54,139 bases of DNA from Acidocella aquatica (GTDB taxonomy: Bacteria > Pseudomonadota > Alphaproteobacteria > Acetobacterales > Acetobacteraceae): positions 1 to 54,139 of the forward strand of contig NZ_BSOS01000009.1 in assembly GCF_030160635.1 (NCBI RefSeq). Reading direction: 5' to 3'. Position 1 is the stretch's first letter. Every line of letters begins with the position of its first letter. Below, piece by piece: positions 7,854 through 16,000 of this stretch. The notes beneath the pieces were generated by a model. That model was not told where the DNA came from and did no database searches. It was given only the letters and a program-made list of their open reading frames with translations. The translations under genes were made by a program, and so were the position numbers.

Positions 7854-8215
7854 GCAAGCCCCCGCGCCTTGGATATGATGACAAGCACGCCTTTGATGCC
7901 GCCGCGTTAGGCATCGCCGTTGACCGCGCCGCCAAAAACGCAACCCGCGCGATGGAAGCCCGCCGGGTGGCCCTGAACGAAGTCTCGCGCGTTGTCGCCC
8001 CGATGGCGCTGGATGGCGCAAAGAGCGCAGAGGATATTTACGGCATCGGTTTGGACGCGCTGGGGGCAGACCTGCGCGGCGTTCCCCGCGATGGCTACGG
8101 CGGCCTTTTCCGGGCAATTCGCCGGGCTGGCACCCCGTCCCCCGCCGCGACAGCTGCCGGTGCTGCTGCGCTGGCCGCAGTGGCACCATCTACTGCCCGT
8201 ATTCGGAAAGGCTGA
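7850..8215 (+). CDS. Hypothetical protein, paralogue of the next gene
   Basis: A 121-residue helical protein of unknown function. Its second half shares a layout with the following 106-residue protein: GADLRGVPRDGYGGLFRAI here against GVDLAGIPPDHYRSMLRLI there, and both end in RIRK plus one small residue. They therefore look like an ancient tandem duplication. The region 117-121 (RIRKG) is encoded by codons that contain GGAAAGG, which serves as the ribosome-binding site for the next gene. It is translationally coupled to the ribbon-helix-helix gene by an ATGA overlap. Confidence 0.7.
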   Translation: MSKPPRLGYDDKHAFDAAALGIAVDRAAKNATRAMEARRVALNEVSRVVAPMALDGAKSAEDIYGIGLDALGADLRGVPRDGYGGLFRAIRRAGTPSPAATAAGAAALAAVAPSTARIRKG

Positions 8216-8218
8216 GCC

Positions 8219-8539
8219 ATGCGCTACGGTTTGGACGAACTGACCGAGACGTTAACCAAGGCCGCAATGGCGAAGGCGCTGGAAGCTGAAACCGCGCGGC
8301 GTGAAGTGTTGCCGTTTCTGGGCGAGACTTTTGGCGGGGATGCCGAGGCCCTTTATAAAGAGGCGCTGGAATCGTGCGGCGTTGACCTGGCCGGGATCCC
8401 GCCGGACCATTACCGCAGCATGTTGCGCCTGATTACGCCCGAGGGGAACTTAGCGAAACCGTCATTCGCGCAAGATTCCGCCGCACGGAAAACCCTGGCC
8501 GCACAATGCCCGGCAACATCACGAATCAGAAAGGCTTAA
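8219..8539 (+). CDS. Hypothetical protein, paralogue of the previous gene
   Basis: A 106-residue acidic-to-neutral helical protein. The conserved block at about 54-73 (GVDLAGIPPDHYRSMLRLI) and the terminal RIRKA align with the preceding gene. The codons of the last residues contain AGAAAGG, placed to act as the ribosome-binding site of the gene at 8542. No known domain is recognised. Location downstream of the replication genes suggests a satellite-specific role such as packaging interference or structure, but nothing in the sequence proves it. Confidence 0.7.
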   Translation: MRYGLDELTETLTKAAMAKALEAETARREVLPFLGETFGGDAEALYKEALESCGVDLAGIPPDHYRSMLRLITPEGNLAKPSFAQDSAARKTLAAQCPATSRIRKA

Positions 8540-8541
8540 CG

Positions 8542-9168
8542 ATGGCAAAAGACCCCGCACGCGAAAAACTCCGCCAAGCCATCGCCGCACGGAAGGTGAA
8601 GATTGCCCGCCGTGACCAACTCGAAGCCGCGCAAACCCGCGCAACTGCTGCAATCCGCGATGCCGATATTAAAATCACCCAAGCGCAGCGCGAGATAGGC
8701 GAAGCGCGCGAGGGCCGGGCAAAAGCCGCAGTTGACGCAATGGTAGCCGGTGGCGACCATGTGGCAGTCATGCCGAGCATCACCCGCCAGCGCGCCGCAA
8801 TCACGGAGATCGAGGATGCAAAACTTATTGCCGAGCGCGCTCTCGAAAAAATCCGGGATGAGCTGGAGGATATTGAGCAAAGCCTGATTTATAAAATGGC
8901 GATTGACGAAGGCATGGCCGAGGTGCTGGCCCCGCATGTTGTGCGGTTGATTGAGCGCACCGATGAGATTGAGCGGATGCAGATTCAAAACCGCGCTGAA
9001 TTGAATCTGTTTTCCCGCTTCGCGCCTGAGTCCCATCAACATCGGTTAGCCGTGGCCCGAGGGCTGCAATACCGCACTACCCCATTGCCGACACCGGACC
9101 TTGCGCCGTGGAAAAAGCTGATTGCGGACCTCGAAAACAACGCCGATGCACCGCTTCCAAAAATCTAA
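8542..9168 (+). CDS. Coiled-coil hypothetical protein
   Basis: A 208-residue protein from the ATG at 8542 (MAKDPAREKL), preceded by AGAAAGG; an in-frame ATG at 8506 is less likely because it lies within the previous gene and lacks a ribosome-binding site. Residues about 5-130 are heptad-like, rich in Ala, Arg, Glu and Lys, predicting a long coiled coil. The C-terminal third is more globular (LNLFSRFAPESHQHR). Such proteins sit near packaging or scaffold genes in phages, but no family is recognised. The 3' end overlaps a possible 36-codon ORF by 23 bp. Confidence 0.75.
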   Translation: MAKDPAREKLRQAIAARKVKIARRDQLEAAQTRATAAIRDADIKITQAQREIGEAREGRAKAAVDAMVAGGDHVAVMPSITRQRAAITEIEDAKLIAERALEKIRDELEDIEQSLIYKMAIDEGMAEVLAPHVVRLIERTDEIERMQIQNRAELNLFSRFAPESHQHRLAVARGLQYRTTPLPTPDLAPWKKLIADLENNADAPLPKI

Positions 9169-9256
9169 ATCGGGCAGGCCAGACCCCCTGGCCGCGATCC
9201 CGCCGCCGCTGGGGAACCTTTCGCCCTGGCGGCGGCAATACGGGGGCCGCGCATGA
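9146..9256 (+). CDS. Possible 36-residue peptide coupled to the DUF5681 gene
   Basis: A short ORF (MHRFQKSKSGRPDPLAAIP...) begins inside the end of the coiled-coil gene and stops with a four-base ATGA overlap at the DUF5681 start (9253-9256). It fills the otherwise empty 84-bp gap and could couple translation across it. Its middle is Pro-rich and its composition basic. There is no clear ribosome-binding site and no family match, so it could be fortuitous. Confidence 0.35.
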   Translation: MHRFQKSKSGRPDPLAAIPPPLGNLSPWRRQYGGRA

Positions 9257-9684
9257 CTGATAATTCTGGCCCCAAGCAGGCGGGGCGATTTAAGCCCGGC
9301 CAGAGTGGCAACCCGGCTGGGCGACCTAAAGGCGTGCGCCACAAGGCGGTTGAAGCCCTGGACCTGCTGGGCCGGAACGCTTCTGAGGAAATCCTTCTCG
9401 CGGTCATCAATTCGGCTAAATCCGGCGATGCCCGAAGCGCCGAGCTGGTGTTGCGGCGTATCTGGCCCGAGGTGAAGAGCCGCCCCGTGGTGCTGCCGCT
9501 GGAGCCTGTCACGGATGCCGCCAGCGCCCTTGAAGCCCTGGGCGCGATCACCGCAGCCGCCGCCGATGGCGTCATCACCATAGACGAAGCGCAGGGGCTG
9601 GCCGGGCTGATAGAGACCACGCGCCGCACCATCGAGACCGCCGAACTCGAAACCAGAATCGCAGCATTGGAAGCCAAAAAATGA
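9253..9684 (+). CDS. DUF5681 domain protein
   Basis: A 143-residue protein with the DUF5681 signature GRFKPGQSGNPAGRPKG near residues 12-28 followed by a helical region (HKAVEALDLLGRNASEEIL, AKSGDARSAELVLRRIWP). The GRFKPGQSGNPAGRP motif is found in small proteins encoded beside phage terminase and DNA-packaging genes. No large terminase is present here, so it could redirect a helper phage's packaging, as satellite small-terminase-like proteins do; this is inference. The C-terminal 35 residues are a short coiled coil. The gene overlaps the next by ATGA at 9681. Confidence 0.85.
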   Translation: MTDNSGPKQAGRFKPGQSGNPAGRPKGVRHKAVEALDLLGRNASEEILLAVINSAKSGDARSAELVLRRIWPEVKSRPVVLPLEPVTDAASALEALGAITAAAADGVITIDEAQGLAGLIETTRRTIETAELETRIAALEAKK

Positions 9685-9878
9685 AACCCCTTGAGCGCCG
9701 CCTAGCCGCCCTTGAAGCCGCTCTCGCCCCCGCCAGCGCGCCGCTTGTCATCCGCCGAACGATCGTTGACCGGACGCCCGATGGCACGCTGGTTGAAACG
9801 CTGTGTTACGAAATAACCGTTGGCAATGTCCGGGTGACGCTCCCCGATAATGGGCGCGATGAACTGCCCCCTGACTGA
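9681..9878 (+). CDS. Small hypothetical protein at the end of the element operon
   Basis: A 65-residue protein: an N-terminal helix (LERRLAALEAALA) followed by beta-rich segments (PLVIRRTIVDR, TLVETLCYEITVGNVRVTLP). Genes of this pattern often follow DUF5681 genes in prophages, which supports it being real, but the function is unknown. It is translationally coupled to DUF5681 and is the last gene before a strong terminator at 9905-9928. Confidence 0.65.
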   Translation: MKPLERRLAALEAALAPASAPLVIRRTIVDRTPDGTLVETLCYEITVGNVRVTLPDNGRDELPPD

Positions 9879-9904
9879 TTGACGCCCCCATATCCGCCAA
9901 CCAG

Positions 9905-9928
9905 CCCGGCCATCGTGCCGGGTTTTTT
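9905..9928 (+). terminator. Rho-independent terminator of the element operon
   Basis: CCCGGC (9905-9910) pairs with GCCGGG (9917-9922) across a 6-nt loop and is followed directly by six T residues (9923-9928). It lies 27 bp after the last gene of the element and immediately before the right iteron array. Confidence 0.85.
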
Positions 9929-10064
9929 GTGTTTGAAGGGTAAAACACCGGGTTTCAAACACCTCAAACACCTGCCAGAAAACGTGTTTGAAAAAAGTGT
10001 TTGGATTTTTTGCAGTAAATATCTGCATCTTTCAATTTCAAACACCTCAAACACCTCAAACACC
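9928..10064. repeat. Right iteron array, 9-bp units in mirror layout
   Basis: Copies of the same 9-bp unit as at 3273-3384: one degenerate forward (9928-9936), two tandem inverted TCAAACACC (9955-9963, 9964-9972), one forward with C at position 1 (9983-9991), a further degenerate forward copy near 9996-10004, and three tandem inverted (10038-10046, 10047-10055, 10056-10064). Read from the right end inwards this gives three, then opposite-sense copies, then two, the same plan as the left array read from the left. Confidence 0.8.
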
Positions 10065-10254
10065 GTTTTTGCAGCGGGTCCGGCTGAGGTTTGGGAAACA
10101 CCCCCTTGAGACCGGCATGACCGGCGGCAAGTTGCCCGCGATGGTTGCAACCGGCAATCATGTTGTGGAGGTGCAGCCGGTGAAGGGCTGGCCGGTCACG
10201 GGAGCGTGAAAACAGGGGCTTGTCCCGGTCTATTCTAGGCGGTCCCGTTACGTC

Positions 10255-10272
10255 TATCCCGTATATATCCCG
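10255..10272 (+). repeat. Right copy of the 18-bp end repeat
   Basis: This is an exact copy of 1899-1916, located 49 bp inside attR. See the left copy for the proposed arm-type integrase-binding role. The rest of 10065-10321 holds no convincing gene; it includes CTTGTGGATAACC, similar to a DnaA-box-like TTGTGGATAA sequence at about 10289-10300. Confidence 0.55.
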
Positions 10273-10321
10273 TATCGCCCTAAACGAGCTTGTGGATAAC
10301 CTTGCTAAGCTGTTGAAATTG

Positions 10322-10367
10322 CTTGGCGTCCCGTAGGGGATTCGAACCCCTGTCGCCGCCGTGAAAG
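10322..10367. repeat. attR: 46-bp repeat within tRNA-Glu
   Basis: Perfect match to 1755-1800. It contains the 3' part of the functional tRNA-Glu gene, so the element restores the gene on insertion. Confidence 0.92.
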
Positions 10368-10399
10368 GGCAGTGTCCTAGGCCTCTAGACGAACGGGAC
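10324..10399 (-). tRNA. tRNA-Glu (anticodon TTC), CCA encoded
   Basis: The minus strand gives a 76-nt cloverleaf: acceptor GTCCCGT/ACGGGAC, D arm containing CTAGAGGCCTAG, anticodon stem CTGCC/GGCGG with loop CTTTCAC (anticodon TTC), T arm CAGGG-GTTCGAA-CCCCTG, discriminator G and encoded CCA. It is the integration target of the element on its left. Confidence 0.97.
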
Positions 10400-10495
10400 G
10401 AGGCACGAGCGCATTAAGCCAGGGGGATAATTTTTACAAGCCATGCGGTGGAATTTTTCGTCCCCTCCACAAAAACACCCCAACAGCCCGCCTTT

Positions 10496-10837
10496 TCAGC
10501 GGGTTGCGCTCAACGCCACGCTCACCCGCCCGCTGGCCGGGTCGACCAGCAGCAGCCGGTCTCCGCCTGGGCCGTTCACCCAAACTGCCACATCGCCCCC
10601 TGCCCCGGCGATGCCCGCGATGTGTTCGCCCGGTGCCAGCGCGCCAGCAACCGTGGCCGCCACAGGCGCCCCTGGCGTGGTCAAGGGCGCCACCACCATC
10701 GACGCCGCGGGCTTCCTGGCATAGATGCGGTGGATGACTGTCCCAATGACCAGCGCGGTGCCCAGCACAATGAGCAGCCCCATGCCGCCCACCAGCGCCT
10801 TCAGCCCCCGTAAATCCGCCTGTGGTTGATCGCGCAT
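10496..10837 (-). CDS. DUF6476-like small membrane protein
   Basis: A 113-residue inner-membrane protein from the ATG at 10837. The N-terminus MRDQPQADLRGLKALVGGMG is followed by one hydrophobic span (LLIVLGTALVIGTVIH, about 20-37) and a soluble C-terminal part with a beta-rich pattern (VAVWVNGPGGDRLLLVDPASGRV). This matches the small alphaproteobacterial family DUF6476, usually found divergent from an RluD-family gene, as here. Function unknown; likely a single-span protein with a periplasmic tail. Its start overlaps the divergent RluD gene by 16 bp if the GTG start of the latter is used. Confidence 0.75.
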   Translation of the reverse strand: MRDQPQADLRGLKALVGGMGLLIVLGTALVIGTVIHRIYARKPAASMVVAPLTTPGAPVAATVAGALAPGEHIAGIAGAGGDVAVWVNGPGGDRLLLVDPASGRVSVALSATR

Positions 10838-11808
10838 ACCCACTCCCTGAAATAACCGTCCACGCCACGCCGGAAGATGCCGGCATCCGGCTCGACACCT
10901 TCCTGGCAAAAGCCATCGGCACCATCTCGCGCTCCCGCGTCAAGGGCATGATCCTGGAGGGCCTGCTCACGCGCGACGGCGCCATCACCACCGACGCCTC
11001 CGAGCCCGTGCGCCCTGGCGCGCTCTACCGTCTCACCCCTCCCGCCCCCGCGCCCGCCACGCCGCAGGGCGAAGCCATCGCGCTCTCCATCCTCTTTGAG
11101 GACGAACACCTCCTGGTGCTCAACAAACCCGCCGGCATGGTGGTCCACCCCGCCCCCGGCAACCCGGACGGCACCCTGGTCAACGCCCTCATCGCCCATT
11201 GCGGCGAGAGCCTCACCGGCATCGGCGGCGAGCGCCGCCCCGGCATCGTCCACCGGCTCGACAAGGACACCTCCGGCGTCATGGTTGCCGCCAAAACCGA
11301 GCTGGCCCACACCCGCCTCTCCGCCGCCTTCGCCGCGCGTGACCTGGAGCGCGAGTACAAGGCCATCTGCTGGGGCGTGCCCAACCCCGCCAGCGGCGCC
11401 ATCCACGGCGACATCGGCCGCGACCCGCGTGAGCGCAAGCGCATGGCCGTGGTCACCCGCAACGGCAAGCACGCGCTCACCAACTACCGCACCCTGCGCA
11501 GCTTCGGCACCGCCGCCGCCCTGCTCGCCTGCCGCCTGGCCACCGGGCGCACACACCAAATCCGCGTGCACCTCGCCCATATCGGCCACCCCCTGGTCGG
11601 CGACCCGGTCTATCTCCGCCGCCGCCCGGCCGTCGCCAAAACGCTCAGCCAACCCGCGCTGGACCTCGCCCTAGACTTCCCCCGCCAGGCGCTACACGCT
11701 GAAACCCTGGGCTTCACCCACCCCATCACCGGCGTTCCCCTGCGCTTTACCGTCCCGCCCCCGGCCGATTTCCAGACCCTTGCGGATGCATTGCTCGCAT
11801 GCAGTTGA
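10822..11808 (+). CDS. rluD: Pseudouridine synthase, RluD/RluA family
   Basis: A 328-residue RNA pseudouridine synthase. An S4 RNA-binding domain lies at about 20-75 (IRLDTFLAKAIGTISRSRVKG) and the RluA catalytic domain at 85-310. The active-site motif GIVHRLDKDTSGVM holds the catalytic Asp; the later RTHQIRVHLAHIGHPLVGD motif is also intact. RluD family members modify 23S rRNA helix 69 (U1911/1915/1917 in E. coli); family-level assignment is safe, the exact target is inferred. The only upstream start is the GTG at 10822, overlapping the divergent gene. It precedes rpoH, a common arrangement in Acetobacteraceae and relatives. Confidence 0.9.
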   Translation: MVDRAYPLPEITVHATPEDAGIRLDTFLAKAIGTISRSRVKGMILEGLLTRDGAITTDASEPVRPGALYRLTPPAPAPATPQGEAIALSILFEDEHLLVLNKPAGMVVHPAPGNPDGTLVNALIAHCGESLTGIGGERRPGIVHRLDKDTSGVMVAAKTELAHTRLSAAFAARDLEREYKAICWGVPNPASGAIHGDIGRDPRERKRMAVVTRNGKHALTNYRTLRSFGTAAALLACRLATGRTHQIRVHLAHIGHPLVGDPVYLRRRPAVAKTLSQPALDLALDFPRQALHAETLGFTHPITGVPLRFTVPPPADFQTLADALLACS

Positions 11809-11812
11809 AACA

Positions 11813-11827
11813 GGACTAAACCAGTCC
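11813..11827 (+). terminator. Weak hairpin after the pseudouridine synthase gene
   Basis: GGACT-AAACC-AGTCC followed by ATTTTAATT starts 5 bp after the rluD stop. The stem is only 5 bp, so termination is uncertain. The following region to 12055 (about 230 bp) contains TTGACG (11835-11840) with CATAGA 16 bp on, a possible rpoH promoter, but no additional gene is seen. Confidence 0.35.
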
Positions 11828-12055
11828 ATTTTAATTGACGAACCTCTCCGCCGCCCCATAGACTGCCTTATCAAGCCGCCAAACGGTCATCTATCTGGCC
11901 GGAGGATTACTGCCTTTTAAGGGGTATCTCCGGTGAATACTGATAAGGATATGTGATCCAGACGGCAGCGATACAACGTATGAAGTATTCAGTTGCCTGC
12001 CACGCCGAATTCCTTGGGTGGCACAAACTGAGAAAATTTTAGGAGAATCCACTTT

Positions 12056-12955
12056 ATGGCCTCCATCTCGGCTATCGGCCCCGACACCAGCCTGACCCGG
12101 TATATGCAGGAAATCCGCAAATACCCGATGCTGGCGCATGAGGAAGAAGAACGTCTGGCCCGTGCCTGGCGCGAGCGCGGCGACCAAAAGGCCGCGCATA
12201 CGCTGGTGAACTCGCACCTGCGCCTGGTCGCCAAAATCGCCATGGGCTACCGCGGCTACGGCCTGCCGGTCGGCGAACTCATCTCCGAGGGCAACGTCGG
12301 CATGATGCAGGCGGTGAAACGCTTCGACCCCGATCGCGGCTTCCGCCTCTCCACTTATGCGATGTGGTGGATCCGCGCGGCCATTCAGGAATACATCCTG
12401 CATTCCTGGTCGCTGGTTAAAATGGGCACCACCGCGGCGCAGAAAAAACTGTTCTTCAACCTGCGCCGCCTCAAAGGCCAGATGCAGGCGATTGACGATG
12501 GCGATCTGCAACCCGACCAGGTGGCCAAAATCGCGCATCTGCTCGACGTCCCCGAGCAGGACGTGGTAAACATGAACCGCCGCCTCTCCTCGGCGGACAG
12601 CAGCCTGAACGCGCCGATCAAAATGGACGGTGAAGGCGAATGGCAGGACTGGCTGGTTGATGACAGCGAAGGCCAGGAGTCCGAACTCGCCGAACGCGAG
12701 GAGCTGACCGGCCGCAAGGCCCTGCTCGCCAACGCGCTCAAAACCCTCTCCGAGCGCGAACGCCACATCCTCTCCGAACGCCGCCTGAAGGACAACCCAA
12801 CCACGCTGGAAGACCTCTCCCAGCACTACAACGTCTCGCGTGAGCGGGTGCGCCAGATCGAGGTCCGCGCCTTCGAGAAGTTGCAAAAATCGATGAGAAC
12901 CCAGGTCGCCGAACAGCGCCAGGCGGTGCGGGCCGTGCAGGCGCGGATGGCCTGA
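12056..12955 (+). CDS. rpoH: RNA polymerase sigma-32 factor (heat shock)
   Basis: A 299-residue sigma factor of the RpoH group. Region 1.2/2.1 is at 10-70, region 2.2-2.4 at 75-120 (ELISEGNVGMMQAVKRFDP, STYAMWWIRAAIQEYI), and the RpoH box QKKLFFNLRR, diagnostic for sigma-32, at 129-138. Region 4 with its helix-turn-helix (LEDLSQHYNVSRERVRQIEVRAF) is at 245-285. It directs transcription of chaperone and protease genes after heat or envelope stress. Length is normal for the family. The ATG at 12056 follows TTTTAGGAGAATCC, a strong ribosome-binding site. The approximately 230-bp leader could fold as the RNA thermosensor known for rpoH genes, but I cannot confirm a structure. Confidence 0.97.
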   Translation: MASISAIGPDTSLTRYMQEIRKYPMLAHEEEERLARAWRERGDQKAAHTLVNSHLRLVAKIAMGYRGYGLPVGELISEGNVGMMQAVKRFDPDRGFRLSTYAMWWIRAAIQEYILHSWSLVKMGTTAAQKKLFFNLRRLKGQMQAIDDGDLQPDQVAKIAHLLDVPEQDVVNMNRRLSSADSSLNAPIKMDGEGEWQDWLVDDSEGQESELAEREELTGRKALLANALKTLSERERHILSERRLKDNPTTLEDLSQHYNVSRERVRQIEVRAFEKLQKSMRTQVAEQRQAVRAVQARMA

Positions 12956-13011
12956 GCCCCAGGCGCCCGGCCGCGCCGCACTCCAGCTTTTTATCACAGA
13001 CCCGTATAAAC

Positions 13012-13025
13012 GTGATCTAAATCAA
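13012..13025. promoter_or_regulatory. FNR/FixK-type binding site upstream of the Hint protein
   Basis: GTGATCTAAATCAA matches the FNR/FixK consensus TTGAT-N4-ATCAA at nine of ten defined positions. Its centre lies 72 bp before the ATG at 13091. Together with the AT-rich TATCTGTTAACA stretch at 13042-13053 this suggests oxygen- or redox-dependent control of the long surface protein gene. The binding factor is inferred. Confidence 0.45.
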
Positions 13026-13090
13026 TGGAATTCGCCCCCCGTATCTGTTAACAAACCGATAAGGATTGCACAGAAGCGGGGGGCTTATTC

Positions 13091-16000
13091 ATGTCTCAAA
13101 CGATCACCGGGTATCACAACGTTACCCAAACCCTGAGCGCGGGGACGCCGAATGTAACCATCACGGGTACAATCAACGCCTACGGCCCCGCCGGCACCTA
13201 CAGCGTCAACGTCGGTAACGGGCCAACGCTCATACCCTTCGCGGGCGCCGTGTTCGGCCCCTCCACCGGGAATTTCACCATCACCAATACCGGGTTGATC
13301 GAAACCCATGGCACGAATGCCTCCAACCCCTTCGCCGGGGGCATTCTGCTGGGCGCCTCGGGCGCCGTGCTCAATTCCGGCACAATCCAAGGCGCCAGCG
13401 GCATTGCGGTCTTCGGCACCGGCTCGTCCTATATCGAGAACAGCAAGCAGATCGACGGCTCGATCGGCGTTGGCGTGGTGCTGTTCAGCGGCAGCGGCAC
13501 GGTGGTTAATTCCGGCACCATCTATGGCGCCAGATATGGCGCGGTGGCGCTGTTCGGCGGCGGCGTGGTCTCCAACACCAGCACCGGGCTGTTGAGCAGC
13601 GGCACGTTGAAAGGGGACCAATACGCGGTGACCGGGCAGAAAAATTCGCACCCCGTCACGGTGCAAAATGCCGGGACCATCATCGGATACTCCGGCGGCA
13701 TAAACCTCGGCAGCGGCGGGCTTGTCAGCAATTCGGGCGATATCCGCGCCGTTGGCACCAACACCGCTGGAACCGGCAATAAATATACGAATTTTTACGG
13801 CGGGGTCCAGCTCAACGATGGCGGCACCCTCATCAACAGCGGCACCATCACCGGGCAGAACGGCGTTTATCTGCATTATTACAACCCAACCACCCACAGC
13901 AACACGCCGCCCCCCGGCCTCGCCGGCTATGTAAAAAACAGCGGCCTGATCGCGGCCAGCAGCACCGCGGGATTGCAGATCAGGACGACAAGCAGCACCT
14001 ACGGCCTGTTTGGCACCGGCATCGCCCTGGAGCTTCCTGGCACGGCGGTGAACAACGGAATGATCAGCGCCAGCAATGTCGGCGTCTTCATCCAGGCGCA
14101 GGGCACAAATGCCGAGACGATGACCGTCGTGAACAACGGCACGATCACCGGGGTACGCTACGCCGGGATAGAGGCGCAGAACGGTACCGCCATTATTCAC
14201 AATTCCGGCACCATCCAGCAGACCGGCAGCGGCGGCGGCACCCTCGCCGCCTATGCCGGAGTTTACCTGCAACAATCCGGCCAGGTGTTTAACAGCCTGA
14301 GCAGCGTTATTTCCGGCCGCTCAGGTATTCGTATGAACAGCTCCGGCTATGTCGATAACGCCGGCAGCATCGCCGGGAACCATGGCGCGGGCGTATATTT
14401 CGCTAACGCTGGCACGATGGTTAATACCGGCACTGTCACGGGTGTGCATGAAGGCATTGTCACTGGCGCGACCGGGGCGGGGGCGGGTGAGATTTCCAAT
14501 ACCGGGCTGATTACCGCGGGCAACACCATATTTATTAATAATGGCGTTACTCTGGGTGACACCGGCATGGCGCTGCTCTCCGGCGGCCACGCGACGAACC
14601 AGTCGGGGGGGACGATCAGCGCCGGTATTGGCGTCTATCTGCGTGACGCAGGAGAGATAATAAACCAAGCCGGCGGCCGCATTATCGGCGGTACTTATCT
14701 GGGTGTTTACGCGGCAAATACGCTGGGCCTGACCGCCGGGCTGAACAATAACGGGTATATCTACGGTAAGCAGATAGGTGCGTACTTCAAGGATGGCGGA
14801 AATGTCAGCAACGCATCCGGCGGCACCATCACCGGCGGCCGGATCGGGGTGGACGTAACAGCCTCCTCTGGCATCCTCGCGACAATCGACAACGCCGGGC
14901 AGCTGACCGCCACGGGCACCACCTTTGTTTTCAACGGCAAAACCTATGATGCGACCGGTGTGGTTCTCTCCGGCGGCGGCACATTCGACAACGCCGCGAC
15001 CGGCACGGTATCTGGCGTTGGCGGCGCGGCGCTGCTTGGCTCCAACGGCACACTCATCAACGCCGGGCTGATCCAGGGCGCGCCCGGCGGATCGGCGGTT
15101 TATTTCGGCGGCACCGGTGACCGCCTCATCCTCGATACCGGGGCCCGTTTCACCGGCAGCATCGGCGACGCCGCAAACAATGGCGTCCTGGAGCTCGCCT
15201 CCGGCAGCTCCGCCGGGTCGTTTGACATGGGCGGCACAGTCAGCGGCTTTAACAGCATCACCTTCGACAATGGCGCCGCCTGGACGCTGGAGGGCAACTA
15301 CGCCGAGCTGGGCAGCATCGCCGCCGCGATCAACGGCTTCACCATTGGCGATACGCTGGTCCTCGATGGCTTCACCGCCACCTCCGATACATTCGCAGGC
15401 GGCGTGCTGACACTCTCGAACGGAACGTCCACCGAGCTGTTGAGTCTGCCGGGCGTGCCCCCCGCCACCGCCTTCACCATCACGGATGTGACCGCTGGCA
15501 CGCAGATCACCGAGGTGACCTGCTACGCACGCGGCACGCGCATCGCCACCGCGCGCGGCGAGGTGGCAGTCGAGGAGCTGCAAATCGGCGACGAGGTGCA
15601 AACCCTCCATGCCGGGCTGCAAAAAATAAAATGGATCGGCACCCGCAGCTACGCCGCCCCCTTCGCCAACCACGCCAAGGTGTTGCCCATCCACATCAAA
15701 CCCGGCGCGCTGGCCGAGAACATTCCAGCCCGTGACCTCTTCGTCTCCCCCGGCCACGCCATTTGCATCGACGGTGCGCTGGTCCATGCCGCGCGGCTGG
15801 TCAACGGCGTGTCCATCACCCAGCTTCCGCGCGTCGAGGAGGTCACCTATTTCCACATCGAACTGGAAAACCACGAAATCATCTTCGCCGAGAACTGCCC
15901 GGCCGAGACCTTCATGGGCGAATCTTTCCGGCCGCAGTTCCACAACGCGGAAAGCTTCCACACCCTCTACCCGCAGGGCAGCGCCCCGGAACACATGTGC

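Larger units (their letters stand above)
1755..10367. mobile_element. Integrative element of about 8.57 kb in tRNA-Glu, P4-satellite-like
   Basis: The element is delimited by a perfect 46-bp direct repeat: the 3' part of tRNA-Glu with CCA at 10322-10367, and a displaced copy at 1755-1800. Inside are a tyrosine integrase beside the left end, an AlpA/excisionase-like protein, a CHC2-like protein plus TOPRIM-DUF927 protein for replication, small regulatory or structural proteins and a DUF5681 protein. There are no capsid, tail, portal, large terminase or conjugation genes. That gene set, with 9-bp iterons near both ends, fits a non-autonomous replicating phage satellite or integrative mobilizable element. 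Satellite status is inferred by analogy with phage P4; the insertion boundaries are directly seen. Confidence 0.88.

Noticed and set aside
9928-10064. CRISPR array
   Set aside because: The repeated units are only 9 bp, partly inverted, and there are no uniform spacers or cas genes.
10801-11652. Long minus-strand frame opposite the pseudouridine synthase gene
   Set aside because: It is a Gly/Ala/Val-rich shadow of a GC-rich gene with clear catalytic motifs on the other strand; no family resemblance.
12056-12997. 368-codon minus-strand frame opposite rpoH
   Set aside because: RpoH has a diagnostic box and all sigma regions; the opposite frame has none.
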